Positions 24,314-36,711 of a DNA stretch of 64,000 bases are shown piece after piece. The notes under the pieces are model-generated. The model had not been told where the DNA came from. It saw nothing but the letters and a program-made list of their open reading frames with translations, and made no database searches. The stretch's first letter is position 1; each line of letters begins with the position of its first letter. Made by a program: the position numbers and the translations under genes. The DNA comes from Platycnemis pennipes (Eukaryota; Arthropoda; Insecta; Odonata; Platycnemididae), in assembly GCA_933228895.1 (NCBI GenBank), contig OW121856.1:22585805-22649804 (forward strand). Direction: 5' to 3'.

Positions 24314-24380
24314 TCTTTCAGACTAGAATATGGCCAGAATTGGGGTATTTGCGAAGAATAAGGCCCGCCTCTTTGGCAAA
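24314..24380 (+). repeat. Dispersed direct repeat, copy 2
   Basis: This is the partner of 23464-23530, 850 bp downstream in the same orientation. It is followed by an AAATAAATAAAT run. Confidence 0.6.
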
Positions 24381-25132
24381 TAAATAAATGAAGCCAGTAA
24401 TTAACGAAAGTCGTTAAGGGGGATCGGTTTAACGTTCTATCCGAAGGACGAGAGACGACCCCTATCCCTCTAGCAAAAGGCCGTTAGGTGGACCGACTTG
24501 ATAATCAGCATATAAAATCGACGGATAAGTTGTGTGAAACTAAAACGATAGTGGGCCGTAAATGCAACTTTTTTGCCCTTTACTATACATATTTATACAA
24601 CCCGCACAACCTCAACACATTTACCTATTTTGGACAGGAAAGAGGAAATTATTATTATTGGTGAAATTGTGGATGTTTCTTGATGATTCCCGCTCTGGAA
24701 TTTTCCAATGAAAACGTTGGAGCTTTTGTTCATTTTGATTTAGTGAGAGTGGTTACTAAAAAGCGTGAAGGTAACAGCAAGGTTGTTCTGAGTATCGTGG
24801 AAAGATGAAGCGATATCTTGGAGAGCAAGAAGAGAATATCGGCTGGGAAAATTATGGACATTGTGCAATGGAGTGTAACTGAACTCGATACCATTGAAAA
24901 AATAGATTTTGAGAGATATGAAAGAAAATGAGAAGTTTAGAATGAAAAAATTGAGAGTTTAAGGCATAGGCAGTGAACGATTTTGTTTTCATGTCAATTC
25001 AGTGTGCACCTTCTTTAATGTCACCAGAGAGAAAGAAATGCTACAGGAGAGTGCTCGGGAGTAGGTGAAAGATGTCAGGGTAAAATATTTTGCGGCAAGC
25101 AATGGGTGGCCAGAATGTTTCAATAAATACCA

Positions 25133-25288
25133 CAAGTTATATTTCCGTACAAAGATATGATCGGTAGTAAATTTTTCTGTCAATATTAAAAGGTCTCCAT
25201 TCTCGTGCTACAATTTATATTTTCGTACATATATATGAATGGTAGTCAATTTTTCTGTCAATATTGGAAAGTTTCCATTCTAGTGGTC
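25133..25288. repeat. 78-bp tandem duplication
   Basis: Unit 25133-25210 is repeated at 25211-25288, with shared blocks TTATATTT-CGTAC, GGTAGT-AATTTTTCTGTCAATATT and TCCATTCT-GTG. About 80% identity by eye, so not recent. Confidence 0.85.
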
Positions 25289-27122
25289 TCAATTTTTGGG
25301 AAAGGGGGAATATTCTACCAATTAATTTTCTTTTAAAGTTCTAGTCTTCAGAAATGAGGCGTGTAAGAAGAGACTTAAACACCATACTAAATAATCAATA
25401 GTAATATAAATGTATTGACCTCCCTCCTACCAAGAATAGATAAAGAAAATGGTGGAACTCTGTAATTCCATAATATTAAATTGAAAACGTTTTACCTCCA
25501 ATCAGCGGTCACCTCCGTAAGCAGCCAATTCCTCTTGGCCCCACGATTAAATGGAAGATCTGACTGTAAAAAGATCAAAATTAAATCAAAATTAAAAGGA
25601 TTAAAAATCACCTATAAATGCAAAAAAATATTACTGGAGCATTAAAGAGACTAAAAAATCGTTTGCAGTATGCGAGTTGGCGACATTTAATGATGTATTA
25701 AGCTTTGTCTTCGTGAAAGTTATAGCTCCCCATATAATCGAGCGTTGCATTTTCGTGTAACAGGTTTTGTCTATTCCTTTTTTATTATAGAATAGTTAAA
25801 TTTTATGCAATTTATTTAATAGGAAACAATAAATTTTAATAGGGTTTGGTTTCGACATTCGCCCCGGAAAATTGGGGAGTGGTCTGCATCTTCATACAAT
25901 GATTTCCGCTCTGGAATTCTGGGTACGCGACAGTTACCGCGCACCGGGATGCGAGGATGCAGCGATGAGAGTTTTGGTGTCCCGTTTCGATGCTAACGTT
26001 GGCGAATGCACGGACCTTGTTAAAACACCGAGCTCCAATTCGCGCGAATGTCCATCGAGGAGATTCACCTCCCCAATTCCAAGGGATGCATCCCGAGACT
26101 CATTTATTTCCACCCAGCTGACGCGAGGAGTCACGTGAATCTCCATCATTAAAACGGTTCCCGGGTCTTAGACGTATAATAGGAGCAGTTGGACACTGCA
26201 ATCACCAGAAGCCTAAGTCATTCACCTAATAGGTCAAATATTATTTTTATTAAATAAAGGGGAAGTCATAGTAATACCCGGAGTTGAAACGCTTCAAGTA
26301 TAGAGTTATAACGTAGTCACTGCTATAGATGTTTATAAACTTACAATGTTATCTAAAGGAAGAAAGGTAGGTATACATTTTTAAATAAGCTTAAAGCAAG
26401 AGAAGGAATTGTGAATTCTCATCCTCTCCAAAATTTGGTTTATCACAGTGAAAATGTCAGGATGTAATTAAATATAAAAAATGTTTATTTCCATTGATGT
26501 GGGAAAGTACCATTTGGAGCCGGATAAAGTATCTCGCTATTAAATATAGCGGAGCAAGTCATTTACCTCCTCGTCAAGTAATAATTTATTTCTCTTCCCT
26601 TTCTTCTCCAGCACTCCACCTTCAGCGACCTTCTTAACCAATCAATTAGGCATTAGGTATCTATGTTCCTATGTTGCGGAAAACAGCATTGCACTGTCGT
26701 ATTTCCATGTTATACTCTAAGAAAGCGTCCAGCTAAAGGAAGACCCCGTTATTTAGGGGCCGAGAGGGAAAACCTAGAATGGCCCCTGTTGGTGGAAGGC
26801 ATAAGTTCTGGGGTTCATTGCAATTCTTTCCCCTGCTGACCCTCTTGAAATTATCGCCGACAAGGTTAGCCGCGAGTAAGGCTTGTCGAGGTAGGACTGG
26901 CACCACTGAAGACAGAGACGGTCGGCTCCTGGCTCTCAACAAGAACCTACGCGCTCTACGCCGCGGTGTAAATACCTAGTTGCAATTAAATTTACTACAG
27001 CCCTATCTAGCATCACTTTTAATAAAACAGTTGAAGCGGATTATATTTCGATCCAACTGGAAGCCATGTACCAGCGAAACAACCACCAGCTTTTCAGCAA
27101 AAATTATTGCAATAATGGGAAT
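25289..27122. other. No gene recognised; two CpG-bearing patches
   Basis: Patches at 25860-26160 and 26740-26980 are GC- and CpG-rich relative to neighbours. Open frames on both strands there look like composition effects. No domain was recognised. Confidence 0.4.
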
Positions 27123-28015
27123 GTCATCATCATCAAAATTCAACCCTAGGATTGGTTTACAGCAGGCCTCCATTCTGCCCTATTCTGTTTTAATTCCCTC
27201 ACGCCCTGGTATGTTTTATCTTTCACGTCCTTCTTTATTTGCCCTATATATTTGTCCCTTGGTCTTCCTCGCGGAACCTTCTCTTCAATTTTCTCTTCTA
27301 TTTTATTTCTAACCAATTAGTTGTGCCTAAAAGTATGTCCAATACTTTTGGTTCCTCTTTGCCGTAGGATTTTCCATATTGTTCTTTCTTCATCTGCTCT
27401 TCTGTACACCTCTTCGTTCCTTACTTTATCTGTCCATTTAATCCTCAGCATACTCCTCCAGTACCATGTTTCGAAGGCTTCAATTTGTCGTTGGTCTACT
27501 TTCCCAATGTTCCATGTCTCTGATCCATAGAGTGCCACGCTCCATACGCATGTTTTGATGAAGTACATCCTTGCTTGCAGCCGTAGGTTCTTTGAGCATA
27601 GTATGTCTCTTTTTCATAAACGCCACCTTAGCTTGCGCTCTTCTTCACGTTATGTCCGTGGAGATTCTTCCATTCCAATTTATAGTGCTGCCGAGGTAGG
27701 TGAAGTTCTCCACTTGTTCCAATTTCACTCTTCAAATTGTGATATTTGTCCTAAGCTTCTCTCTTCCGCACATTAGGAATTTATTTTTCTTCTTGTTGAT
27801 GCTCATATTAATTTCTTCAAGTACTTGGTCCATTGTGGTCAGGGATGCTTGCAGGTCCTCTCGACTTTCTGCTACAACTGCGATGCCATCAGCAAGCCTT
27901 AGCATGTTTATTTCTTCGCCATTCACCCTGATGCCCTTGATACCAATTTCCTCTGCGTCTCTTATGGCTTCTTCCAGGTATATATTGAATAACGCTAGGG
28001 AGAGGTTGCATCCTT
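27123..28015 (-). mobile_element. RTE-type non-LTR retrotransposon, 5'-truncated, copy 2
   Basis: Same family as 4166-5300. The minus-strand reading runs from GCNLSLALFNIYLEEAI (about 28010) and IKGIRVNGEEINMLRLADGI through the linker to LYGSETWNIGKVDQRQIEAF, WTDKVRNEEVYRRADEE and KIEEKVPRGRPRDKYIGQIK. It ends in a GATGATGATGA tail at 27123-27134. The 5' truncation near 28015 is typical of target-primed reverse transcription. Confidence 0.9.
27180..28013 (-). pseudogene. RTE reverse transcriptase C-terminal pseudogene, copy 2
   Basis: Two clear open pieces survive: 27732-27926 with the palm segment, and 27317-27568 with the thumb and C-terminal region. The active-site box reads LADG at 27885-27896 instead of FADD, so the second catalytic Asp is lost. 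A frameshift separates the pieces near 27700, and a stop ends the second at about 27317. In RTE proteins this region follows the endonuclease and the RT fingers, neither of which is present. Confidence 0.85.
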
Positions 28016-29690
28016 AAATGGGAATGTGTGCTTTACGTATTTTAGTTCGTGGAGTTTGGCAATTTAACTTGCCACAATTGACTCTTATTGAGAGGTTATT
28101 TCTTTTCCATTATGCGTTCAGTAGTTGTTTTTCTCACGCTCCCACGTCAGTTGTTGGCAGTAACTCTACCCTTCTTGTAAGATGGCGTTCGAGGCACGTG
28201 AACGCGAGAACCACGGAGTATCTCACATCCTACGTAGAATGGGGAGAGGCCACTCTCTAACAATCAATCTATGTTTCCCACAGTCTACTCACGTGGGATC
28301 ATAACCTCTGGCGGACAGCACACCAGACTTAGAGCATCAAGGGATAAACTATTTTTGATTTTGTGAGCGCCATTAATGGTATTATAGCCAAAGTGCTCCT
28401 AACGCTATTCTGTTCATGCCATATCACTTCTGAAATTTTGTGTAAATTTGTATGTTGCTCTCTATAAGATTGGATATTTTATTCTGTCATCAATCTACGA
28501 ATATTTCTAAGTTCCAGTAGACAGAGTTTGGCTCACATTTAGATTCCAATACCAATGTATGTGATTATTTTTGACACGGAAAAGGGTTATGATGATACCC
28601 TTTTATCCCGCTTCAAATTAATTCGTATTCTTACCCGGCTCTTGTACGGACTCTACCCTAAATATATAAAGAATTCTTTTCAAATGCGATGTCATTTAAT
28701 CATTTCCAACGATTTATAATTTCATGAGAGTAGGATTTATACACAATTTTAAATTTTGTCGGTGCAAAACATATCTTTCTCAACTTTCTGTGAGGTGTTT
28801 AAAAAACATAAGTGCAGTGGAAGTGTCTAAGTTCGGAAAAATGTGTTACTTAGAAGCACAACAATTCATGTGTGAGGGCATGTCATCCAATTTGTTCTTT
28901 AAAATAAAGACAAAAGGTAACTTTTCAATTGCACAAATCCTATTATAGGGAGTAGGATATATGTTTCAGTATTGCAAAGGTATAAAAAAATATATTTTAC
29001 TTGATTTCTGACATTTAATATGTGTACTTTTAAATGGAAGGAATTTATTTTTTTAGATATTAATCTCACAATCAGCCGGATTGGCATGGACTTTGTGCAT
29101 CCTATTTATAACAACCCAATAAATCTGCTTTATTACACCTCACTATCTTCATTGTTACATGCCATTGTCACCAGTTTTATCAAGTTACTCGGCTTAAATG
29201 CCGTATCTAGTAGGAATTATTTTATTTCTAACTTTGCATGATGCTTGGTTTGAATTACTGCCCATTACTGCCCATCCCTTAACTTTGCCTTCCTTACCTT
29301 TCACTTTTGGGGAAGATTTTACGTGATTATCCAGTGAACTAAATCAAGAGGTTGGAAATGCTGTAGATCAATATTTGAGGGAAACATTTAATAAACAAAT
29401 GGGAACAAAATGCTTTTTGACTCTACATAATCAGTCTTTCCTTTCATTAAAGTTTTTTGGTGCACCATAATGCCTTCAGTTTGATAATCCTAAGAAGAGT
29501 CGTCGTTGCTGAAAGTGCTGCAGAATAAGGAAGCATTTTTACAGAGGAAATGTTTATTTTAAGGTTAATCCTTGAGTTATTCTTTGCTAGATTTGTTTGA
29601 GAAAAGAGGAACAATATGCTATGATTTCTGTTACGAGATTTACTTGTTCTATTATTAATCAAGCGGCGAAGTATTGTGACATTAGCAGGC
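28016..29690. other. No gene recognised
   Basis: AT-rich unique DNA. Nothing beyond short chance frames. Confidence 0.5.
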
Positions 29691-29699
29691 ATAAAAATT

Positions 29700-30150
29700 T
29701 CCCAGAGGTGAACTTCTGGCTAGGTGGGTTCCACCCAGGCTCTTCCGTCCCTCAACTCCAGCAAACCTACTTTCCTCTCGGACACGTAATATGAGACACT
29801 CGTCCCTTTTGCCCGTAACTTCCTCCTTCTTCTCTCCCTCCCCTGCGCCGTTTTCCCTTAATGCAATTCCACTGTTCATCTCGTCCTCTCCCTCTCTCTT
29901 TCTCTCTCATTCCTTTCTCTCTCCATCTCACTTCCGTTCTTTTACCCAAGGCGTCGCTCACAATGCTGGTACGTCTCTATTTCTGGGAGTACCCTTACCC
30001 ACTGTCGTTTTTCCTCCTCCCTTTATCCCCCTCCCCACTACCAACAGAGAGTTGCCGCACCCTCCACCCCCCTCCGTTATATATGTAACTAGAAACCCCG
30101 CCCTCTTCGCTCCCTCACCTTTCCGTGGCAACATCAGGGACCACGATGAC
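29700..30150 (+). other. GC-rich, pyrimidine-rich tract
   Basis: The plus strand is C/T rich with CTCTCT runs (29885-29935) and CCCTCC blocks. Frames of up to 120 codons on plus and 65 on minus are low complexity. Confidence 0.55.
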
Positions 30151-33100
30151 TAGTTTCTGTGTTTTGAAGCGGCAAAGTTCCTCTAAGTGGAGCAACTATG
30201 GTGGTTACAAAAGCCGGCCAACAAAGATTTGATGTTTCATATGAAAATTAATGACCCAAGTGCATCCCCATTGTGGATAGAAGTAATTAATTACAACAAT
30301 CTTAGATATAGCAGGCAGGTATTCTTGGTGGAGTTTTGATATTATATAAATAAATAAAAACTCGCAAATTTTAGATCATTTAAGTCGATGTTTTCTGAAC
30401 ACTTAAATTAATAATGATCACTATTCTGATTTTATTCCCAATATTTTACGTGTTTTTGACAAGGACAGATAGCTAACTTTTTTCTGCTAAACGGTACTTT
30501 TTCTGATATGGCGTGCCCTAGAAAAATAATAAATATATCTATCTCTCTAACTTTCATGGATAATTTTTCAATCTAATACTGTTTTACTGTGCATAAAGTC
30601 CATATTTTAAATGATCTAGCCTCCTCCAACCTCTTCCTCTTCAATTAAGCACTTGTACCCCCTCCACCATCCATAACCTACGATACCATCGAACCATAGT
30701 ACGATATTTTGCCCTTGACCAGTGCTTTAGCTATATCGTCCATCTCGTGGCCTTACCAACCAAGCCTTGACAACCTGTCCTCCTTAGTAACTCCTCACAT
30801 CCCTTACTTCTTGGAATTCGGTCTTTCACCCCCCCCCCCCTCCACTGGTGCTCCGTACTAATATATACACTCAAGTTAGCATTATGTGTCACACTGCTCT
30901 TTCTAATGACCTAAAAAGGTCGACACCGGTTGAGCTGTATTTTATAATATTTGTGTATAATGGAAAAAAGTTATATTTTATTGATATTATAAGGACAGAA
31001 CTCATTTTAAATCGACGTTTAAAGCTGATATAAACTAGCAGAAACCAAGAAAGCATGAGATAATAGTTTACATATTTCATAGGCGAATCTATTAGAATGG
31101 ATTACGGCATAGAATGATGGTAAATTGTGCGATCAAAGGCTTTTATCGAAGGAACGAATGGCATGGAATGAACTCTCAGGATATACATTCTATGTCAAAC
31201 CTTTGTTTTAAAGAATAAACCAACAAAATCTTGTTCTCTTACACGATTTAGAATTATTTCCATCGACGTATCACAGTCCAAGAATAAGTAACTTTTTAAT
31301 TGCATACCCTTTTGAATCTAAACAAAATAATATTTGACCGAGAAAACACATATATTTCTTATTTTTTCTCCTTTGCTTTACTGCGTTTCACATTTGGTTT
31401 ATAAAATAGGAAATAAATTTCGTGGTATGTCGTTAATGAAACAACTACATTATCAGAATTAATACATACATAATTTGGACTTTTTCAATTTAAAGTGAAA
31501 TATTCAGTGGAAGATGACGCAAGATCAGCTGTCATTTACTCCATCATTTATTTATTTAGCATCTATTACATACTTTGATATAACAAAGTCAATACTGAAC
31601 CTTCCCCGACTTATGCATGACGACGTATGACTTAGTAATACGGCCTTTTAAATTTGCAAGGTATTTTACCCCTTTGCCAGATATAACAATAGAACTTCTA
31701 CCATGGATTAGAAATTATCAGTTGGTGAGTAATCACATCTATTGAATCTATAAACCAAAGGGCTTGGCAATGAACCAAATACCCTTAGTTGCACTACGAA
31801 GCATAAATATTAAGGTAAGAATAGGGTATAATATTTCTATCCACTCTTCACCTTCTTTGGAAAACATTCATTGAATTATTTAATCAGTTAAAAAACACAA
31901 TTATTTATCACATGCTGTAACACCGTTACAAGCGACCGAGGTGATTATTTAGTGACAAGTGTATATACCTCAATACTTAACCATTGGTATATTGTTCATA
32001 TATAACTGAAAAATTCTTTTCAGCAAAAGGTCTCATAAGTCATTTTTTAATGAATCGTCAAGTATATACTACATTGAAAGTTTCACATTTTCCATTTTCC
32101 CGTTAAGTGATTTTGTGGCATTACGGCTGGGTATATTTATGAATTTGCCTAGCAAGAGCCTAAAATAACGATGCTTACAATTTTTACATTCAAAATACAT
32201 TCAAATTAGACACTAGGATTTCTTGAAAATAGGTTAGAAGCGTCACTTTCATGGGATGACTGGAATTTTCCGTGCTTTTCCTTATTTTTACTCTTAGGAA
32301 AATATGCAAAGTCATTGGACTCTTGAAATATGTTTCATTAATCTAATAGCATGCTGAAGGACCTCTCAATGGATGGACATAATTGTGTCCAAATGACTAT
32401 ATTCCCGTGTGACGATAACAACGTGTTCATAGAAGCACAATAAATAAAATTAGTTTCACGAAGCCAAAGTGATACTATCACTGAAGTCATTAACTTTACG
32501 CTAAATAAAAAAACATTCCATAAGGTTGTCTTTATTCCATAAAATTGAACGTTCTAATCCATAGAACGGATCCATCTTGCATGTTTCTCTATGATTTCGT
32601 GCACGTTAGCTTCCCGCTGCAGGTCTCATATTAACTCTTTTAGTGGCGATATAGTTTGACGAATTTTAGAATCACACAGTAACATCAGTAATAATAAATT
32701 AATTTGAGAAATGTCACCGCATGAATTATATTATGTATCAGACCTTCTTCCCTTGTTTTACATCTTTCCTTATGAGGGTGCTCCATTACGCATTCAAGTT
32801 TCTTAATACCTGGGGCATGAATTCTAGTCTTGCAATTTTGCAAGGCTTATTATTAACGCAATCTGCAATAAAGAATACAATGCTAAATAAAATGGTGTTA
32901 ATAACTCCCATACCGTATAAATCGGCGATTTAAAACTAGTAATAAATCGAGAAACGTTGCATTTACATAATTATTTGCCTAGACTCAATAAAATTATAAT
33001 GATAATGGGAGCAGAGCAATAGCAAGCATAAGTGATTATGTCTTTGGCCGTGAAGACTACTATGAGCATATTGGTTTTTCAAAAAATATGTCTTCCTATT

Positions 33101-33230
33101 TTAATTCTCTTATTAAATATTGTCTTTCTTGAAGCATGTAATATTCATTTAGTCACCCTGTTGCTTGAGCATTGTTTGAAAAACAAATCCCCAGTTTCGT
33201 GTAACCTGCAGTCCAAACAACTTACGAAAT
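30151..33230. other. No gene recognised
   Basis: AT-rich unique DNA with a (C)12 run at 30829-30840 in a C/T-rich stretch (30640-30845). Confidence 0.5.
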
Positions 33231-33234
33231 CAGG

Positions 33235-33415
33235 TTTCTTGTTTACTCCCATTCCTTCCACCTTCAAACATTCCCCAATATTTGCTTTGCCTTCCTCTAT
33301 CCTCCTCCCCCTCCCTCCTGAGCACCAACTCTTCTCATTCCTTCTCCCTCCACAACCATTCTCCAACTTCCACTCATCCCCCTTTTGTCCCTACACAGGC
33401 CGATAGTCATTTCTT
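33235..33415 (+). other. Short pyrimidine-rich tract
   Basis: C/T-rich plus strand with CCTCCTCCCCCTCCCTCC-like blocks. The frames reading through it are composition-driven. Confidence 0.5.
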
Positions 33416-34539
33416 GGCCCCTACTGCACGGTTTTATTTACAGCATATCCCCGTCTATCATTGATGAGTTTGATTGCTATTTATTTACAAATATACAATA
33501 CTTACAGTGCAATTGTCCATATATAGGTACTAAGCTAAAGGTCTTCTATAAAAGTTCACTTGTTTATATAACTAGAGTTCCTTCTTTCATTGCATTGAAT
33601 TCATGAAAACAGTTTAATTTGGCTATCGCACAGAAAAAGGTTAACTATAATGGTAAGCCCAAAATTTGAGCAATAGATATTCGTATTCATATGCTGAGAT
33701 ACCTAGTTCCTAATCATAGGGTTTAAGGAACAAATGTGCATTTATGGAATATCTTTACGTAGGTATTTTGTTCAAACCTATAATGACAACTTGCAGAATT
33801 TAAATGACATTTCTATTTTTAAGTGTCACTGATGGATATTATCTACTAGAAAAACGTTGTTTTGTAAACCTCTATTAAGACTGCCTCATCATTCATTCAG
33901 TCATCTCGCGGTTTAGAAGCTGAACATTACAATAACTATCAATTCTCAAAGTTTTTGTTAGTCCAAATAACATTTTGAGATTAAAAAATTTAGAAACAGA
34001 CACGGAAGTAAATATGTATGCTAGTCTTTTCTTCTCTAAAACTGTTCGTTGTTTTATTGGCACGTTAAACCAGTATCCCTGCAAAGATCTACTTTTCGGA
34101 GAATCTTCTGGTTGGCACCATAGAAAAATTTTTGATAATAAGGTGATTATGATAAATATCAATAAAGAAAACACAATTTATGTCTATATAGCCTCCGGAA
34201 TTTGGTTAGGCACTTTTGTTAACAATAATTCTTGAATTTAAAGATTATTCTTTGCAAATTTCCGAGAGTGTAAGCTCTATTTGTGCCCATAGCAATTATT
34301 TTTACGGTAAAAATACACTTTTTGTGATAACGTATTCGTATGCAGCTTATTTTGCTATTTAGGTGGCGAAAGATTACTGTTTTTCTCTTTGAATGAATGC
34401 AGTGAAACTTATAGTATATTTCCATCAGCTCCGTTACAGCATTCGAGAAACACCAGTTCGCAAAATTACTTTCCAGGATAAGTTGTTGAAGGTGGTCTTT
34501 TTCTGGTCCATTCCCCTTCGCCGTTTCCATTGGAGGGAG

Positions 34540-35350
34540 GCATTCATTTGCATTTGGACCCCTTGGAAAGTCCAGATCACCCCGAGCGTGTGAGAGTATA
34601 TTTTTGGGCATATGCTTGGGGAGAGTAGGGGGTGACTCTGGCTATTCCACCACCGCTGTTTAAACGCCGCCGCTTTTTGGAGCGTTAAATGGCGCGTGAG
34701 ACAAGGACGCCCTAACCCTTAGGACCCCTTTCGACCTCTCCACCCACTCGCTTGCCTCTCAACTCTCTTCACGGCCAGCTCTGCTTCCCACGCTCAACTC
34801 CTTCCGAATACCCGCTCCTCAGTGAGATCTCCCTCCCTTGCTTGTGCGCACATACGTATATCCACCAGAGCAAACCCTTCAAGTGCTACAAGTCAATGCA
34901 TGGGAAGAAGGCCTTAGGAAGTGTGAGAGGGAACTCCATTCAATCCTGTTTCCATTTTCTCTCTCTCGTACTTCTGCACTCTCATACTCATTCGTTCCTC
35001 GTGCTTCCCTCCACGGTGATAAAAAAAGCCCAAACCTTTCATACCACATTTCATACCACGTCGCCTCACTCAACAAAGCACTTGCACGCGCTGGCATTCG
35101 CACGCAGAATCGTCGAACAGCTTACGGCATTGCTTCCTCCAGCAACAAAGGATACGCCTCCGTTACGAACACACCATGGCGAAACCCGATTGTAAACAAG
35201 CGGGTTTTGCCCCTGTGATTTATTAAAAAGGGAGGAGCTGGGGTGTGTTCCCCCTTTCGTTTTCTCTCTCTCTCTCTGTCCTTCTCACTGTCAAAATGGA
35301 TTTCGGACCAATCTCCCCTTCCTCCTCTCCCCATACTCATATTGTCTTTC
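34540..35350 (+). other. GC- and pyrimidine-rich block
   Basis: A C/T-biased plus strand with CpGs, a (CT)n run at about 35262-35278 and a short direct repeat of TTCATACCAC (35036-35062). The frames at 34752-35218 (147 and 126 codons) overlap and read as low complexity. No splice-flanked domain is recognised. Confidence 0.45.
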
Positions 35351-35782
35351 TTCCATGTTCCAATTCTCCTGCCTCGTAATCAATAATCCCAAACTTCGCA
35401 TCTCTCTACTCTATGAAAACTCCTCTTTTGTCGGCCAACAATCAAGGAACCCGTTGCTATCTGCTCATGCTTTTGCTAGCCATATCTTAGAACCTATTAT
35501 ATTAGAAAAGTTTGAATACATTGGCGTTAGCGCTTACCTGATAATTGCAGAAAAATTTAATGTTTTTTTTGTTGTTTCATTTTTTACCTCTTAAGTCGTA
35601 CAGAGGGAATAGTTTTCAGAATATAAGAGAAACCTATATCACTAAATGATGTCTTTAGATACTGCTTTTGTAATTCGTAAATAATTTTCTCTGCTTTTTG
35701 TAGAAGAATATTATATTATATAAAATTTATACTCTAGGATATTCATTTTAACAAATGCGTCTCATAAAGGAAAACGGTTGCG

Positions 35783-36375
35783 TGCGGTAGTCAGGACTGG
35801 TTTGAAGTAGCTCTCCACTGAATTCTTCTACTTATTAGCTAATCACTTCATATTTACGTATGTATTCTCTTTCCCATCCTTTGTCACTTGTTCTATTTAT
35901 CTCATACGAAGCTTGCCTTTGCCTTCCTTCCCGTCTACTTGTCCTTCAATGACTGTCTTTATCAGCCATCATGTCTCTTGAATGAGATGGTTTCTGGCGT
36001 CACTAGGTAGAAACGATTCATTATGGTATGAAATAATCTTGCCATTCCTAATAAGATGTTTTATTACTTCACGACCTAGATTTCAATGAGTGGCGTCATC
36101 ACCGTGTATTCACTTTCATAGAAATTATTTCATTTCATCATGTCTCATGATGTGGCCGAATAAGTTTCCCCGTTTTCTTCTTAGAGTATTCAGAACACAT
36201 TTTTTCTTCCACCCTTCATAGTACTTCCTCGTTATTTACTCGGTTGAGCCATTTAATCTCTAGCATTCTTCTTAACTACCATCGTTAGCATTTTGTATAT
36301 ATCCTCTCCTTTCTTCTACGCTGCTATCATCCTCTCTTTGAATTGAAACTGAAATGCATCCCACTTCTTGACCAT
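35783..36375 (-). mobile_element. RTE-like non-LTR retrotransposon 3' fragment, family 2
   Basis: The minus strand reads a decayed C-terminal region: VYGQEVGCISVSIQ, then LNTLRRKRGNLFGHIMRHD, KTVIEGQVDGKEGKGK, IEQVTKDGKENTYVNMK and a terminal SVESYFKP. The order matches the thumb and C-terminal end of RTE-like RTs (HIMRHD, VEGKKGRGRPR, then a WRAASNQ-like end). Stops and frameshifts break it repeatedly. Its 3' end is homologous to the plus-strand fragment at 41150-41272. Confidence 0.7.
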
Positions 36376-36378
36376 ATA

Positions 36379-36708
36379 CTAAATTACAGTAATGTGATCA
36401 GTGTCATTATACTGCTCCTTCCTTGCCTTTGAGTCATGCAGCTTGTGCTTTGGTTGCAAAATTATGTCAGTTAAATCAATTGTATGAGATATTACATAAG
36501 ATTTAAATGAAATCACACTTTCCTCTCGGCCTGACTTTGCTGTGAGAATTATAATGGGTGAGTGACCACTAAAGGCATTTGTGCCATCAAACACCGGGAT
36601 ACCTGGATGAAGTGCGAAAGGGTTTGCCGTGGATGAAAGATGGACATATCCAATAATATGTGGTGTCAAAATTAGACTATTCTCAATAAAACGCAGGTAT
36701 AAATGTGC
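36379..36708 (-). CDS. Unrecognised 109-codon open frame, possible exon or element fragment
   Basis: The frame opens after a stop at 36709-36711 and runs to a stop at 36379-36381 without interruption. It reads, for example, TPHIIGYVHLSSTANPFALH, GIPVFDGTNAFSGHSPIIIL and ISFKSYVISHTIDLTDIILQ. There is no ATG near the start. Residue composition is balanced and protein-like, unlike the C/T-tract frames, and it lies in AT-rich DNA where chance frames are short. It directly abuts the truncated 5' end of the RTE-like copy to its left, so it could be part of that insertion, an older element, or a host exon into which it inserted. I recognise no family, and no strong splice signals are visible. Confidence 0.25.
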   Translation of the reverse strand, partial: AHLYLRFIENSLILTPHIIGYVHLSSTANPFALHPGIPVFDGTNAFSGHSPIIILTAKSGREESVISFKSYVISHTIDLTDIILQPKHKLHDSKARKEQYNDTDHITVI

Positions 36709-36711
36709 TTA

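Noticed and set aside
24395..24540. Further copy of the conserved-core SINE family
   Set aside because: Only a short CTATCCGAAGGACG stretch resembles the core; too little to call.
34752..35218. 147- and 126-codon frames
   Set aside because: Overlapping frames in a pyrimidine-rich block; a TE-like RAGIRTQN string is too short to support a family.
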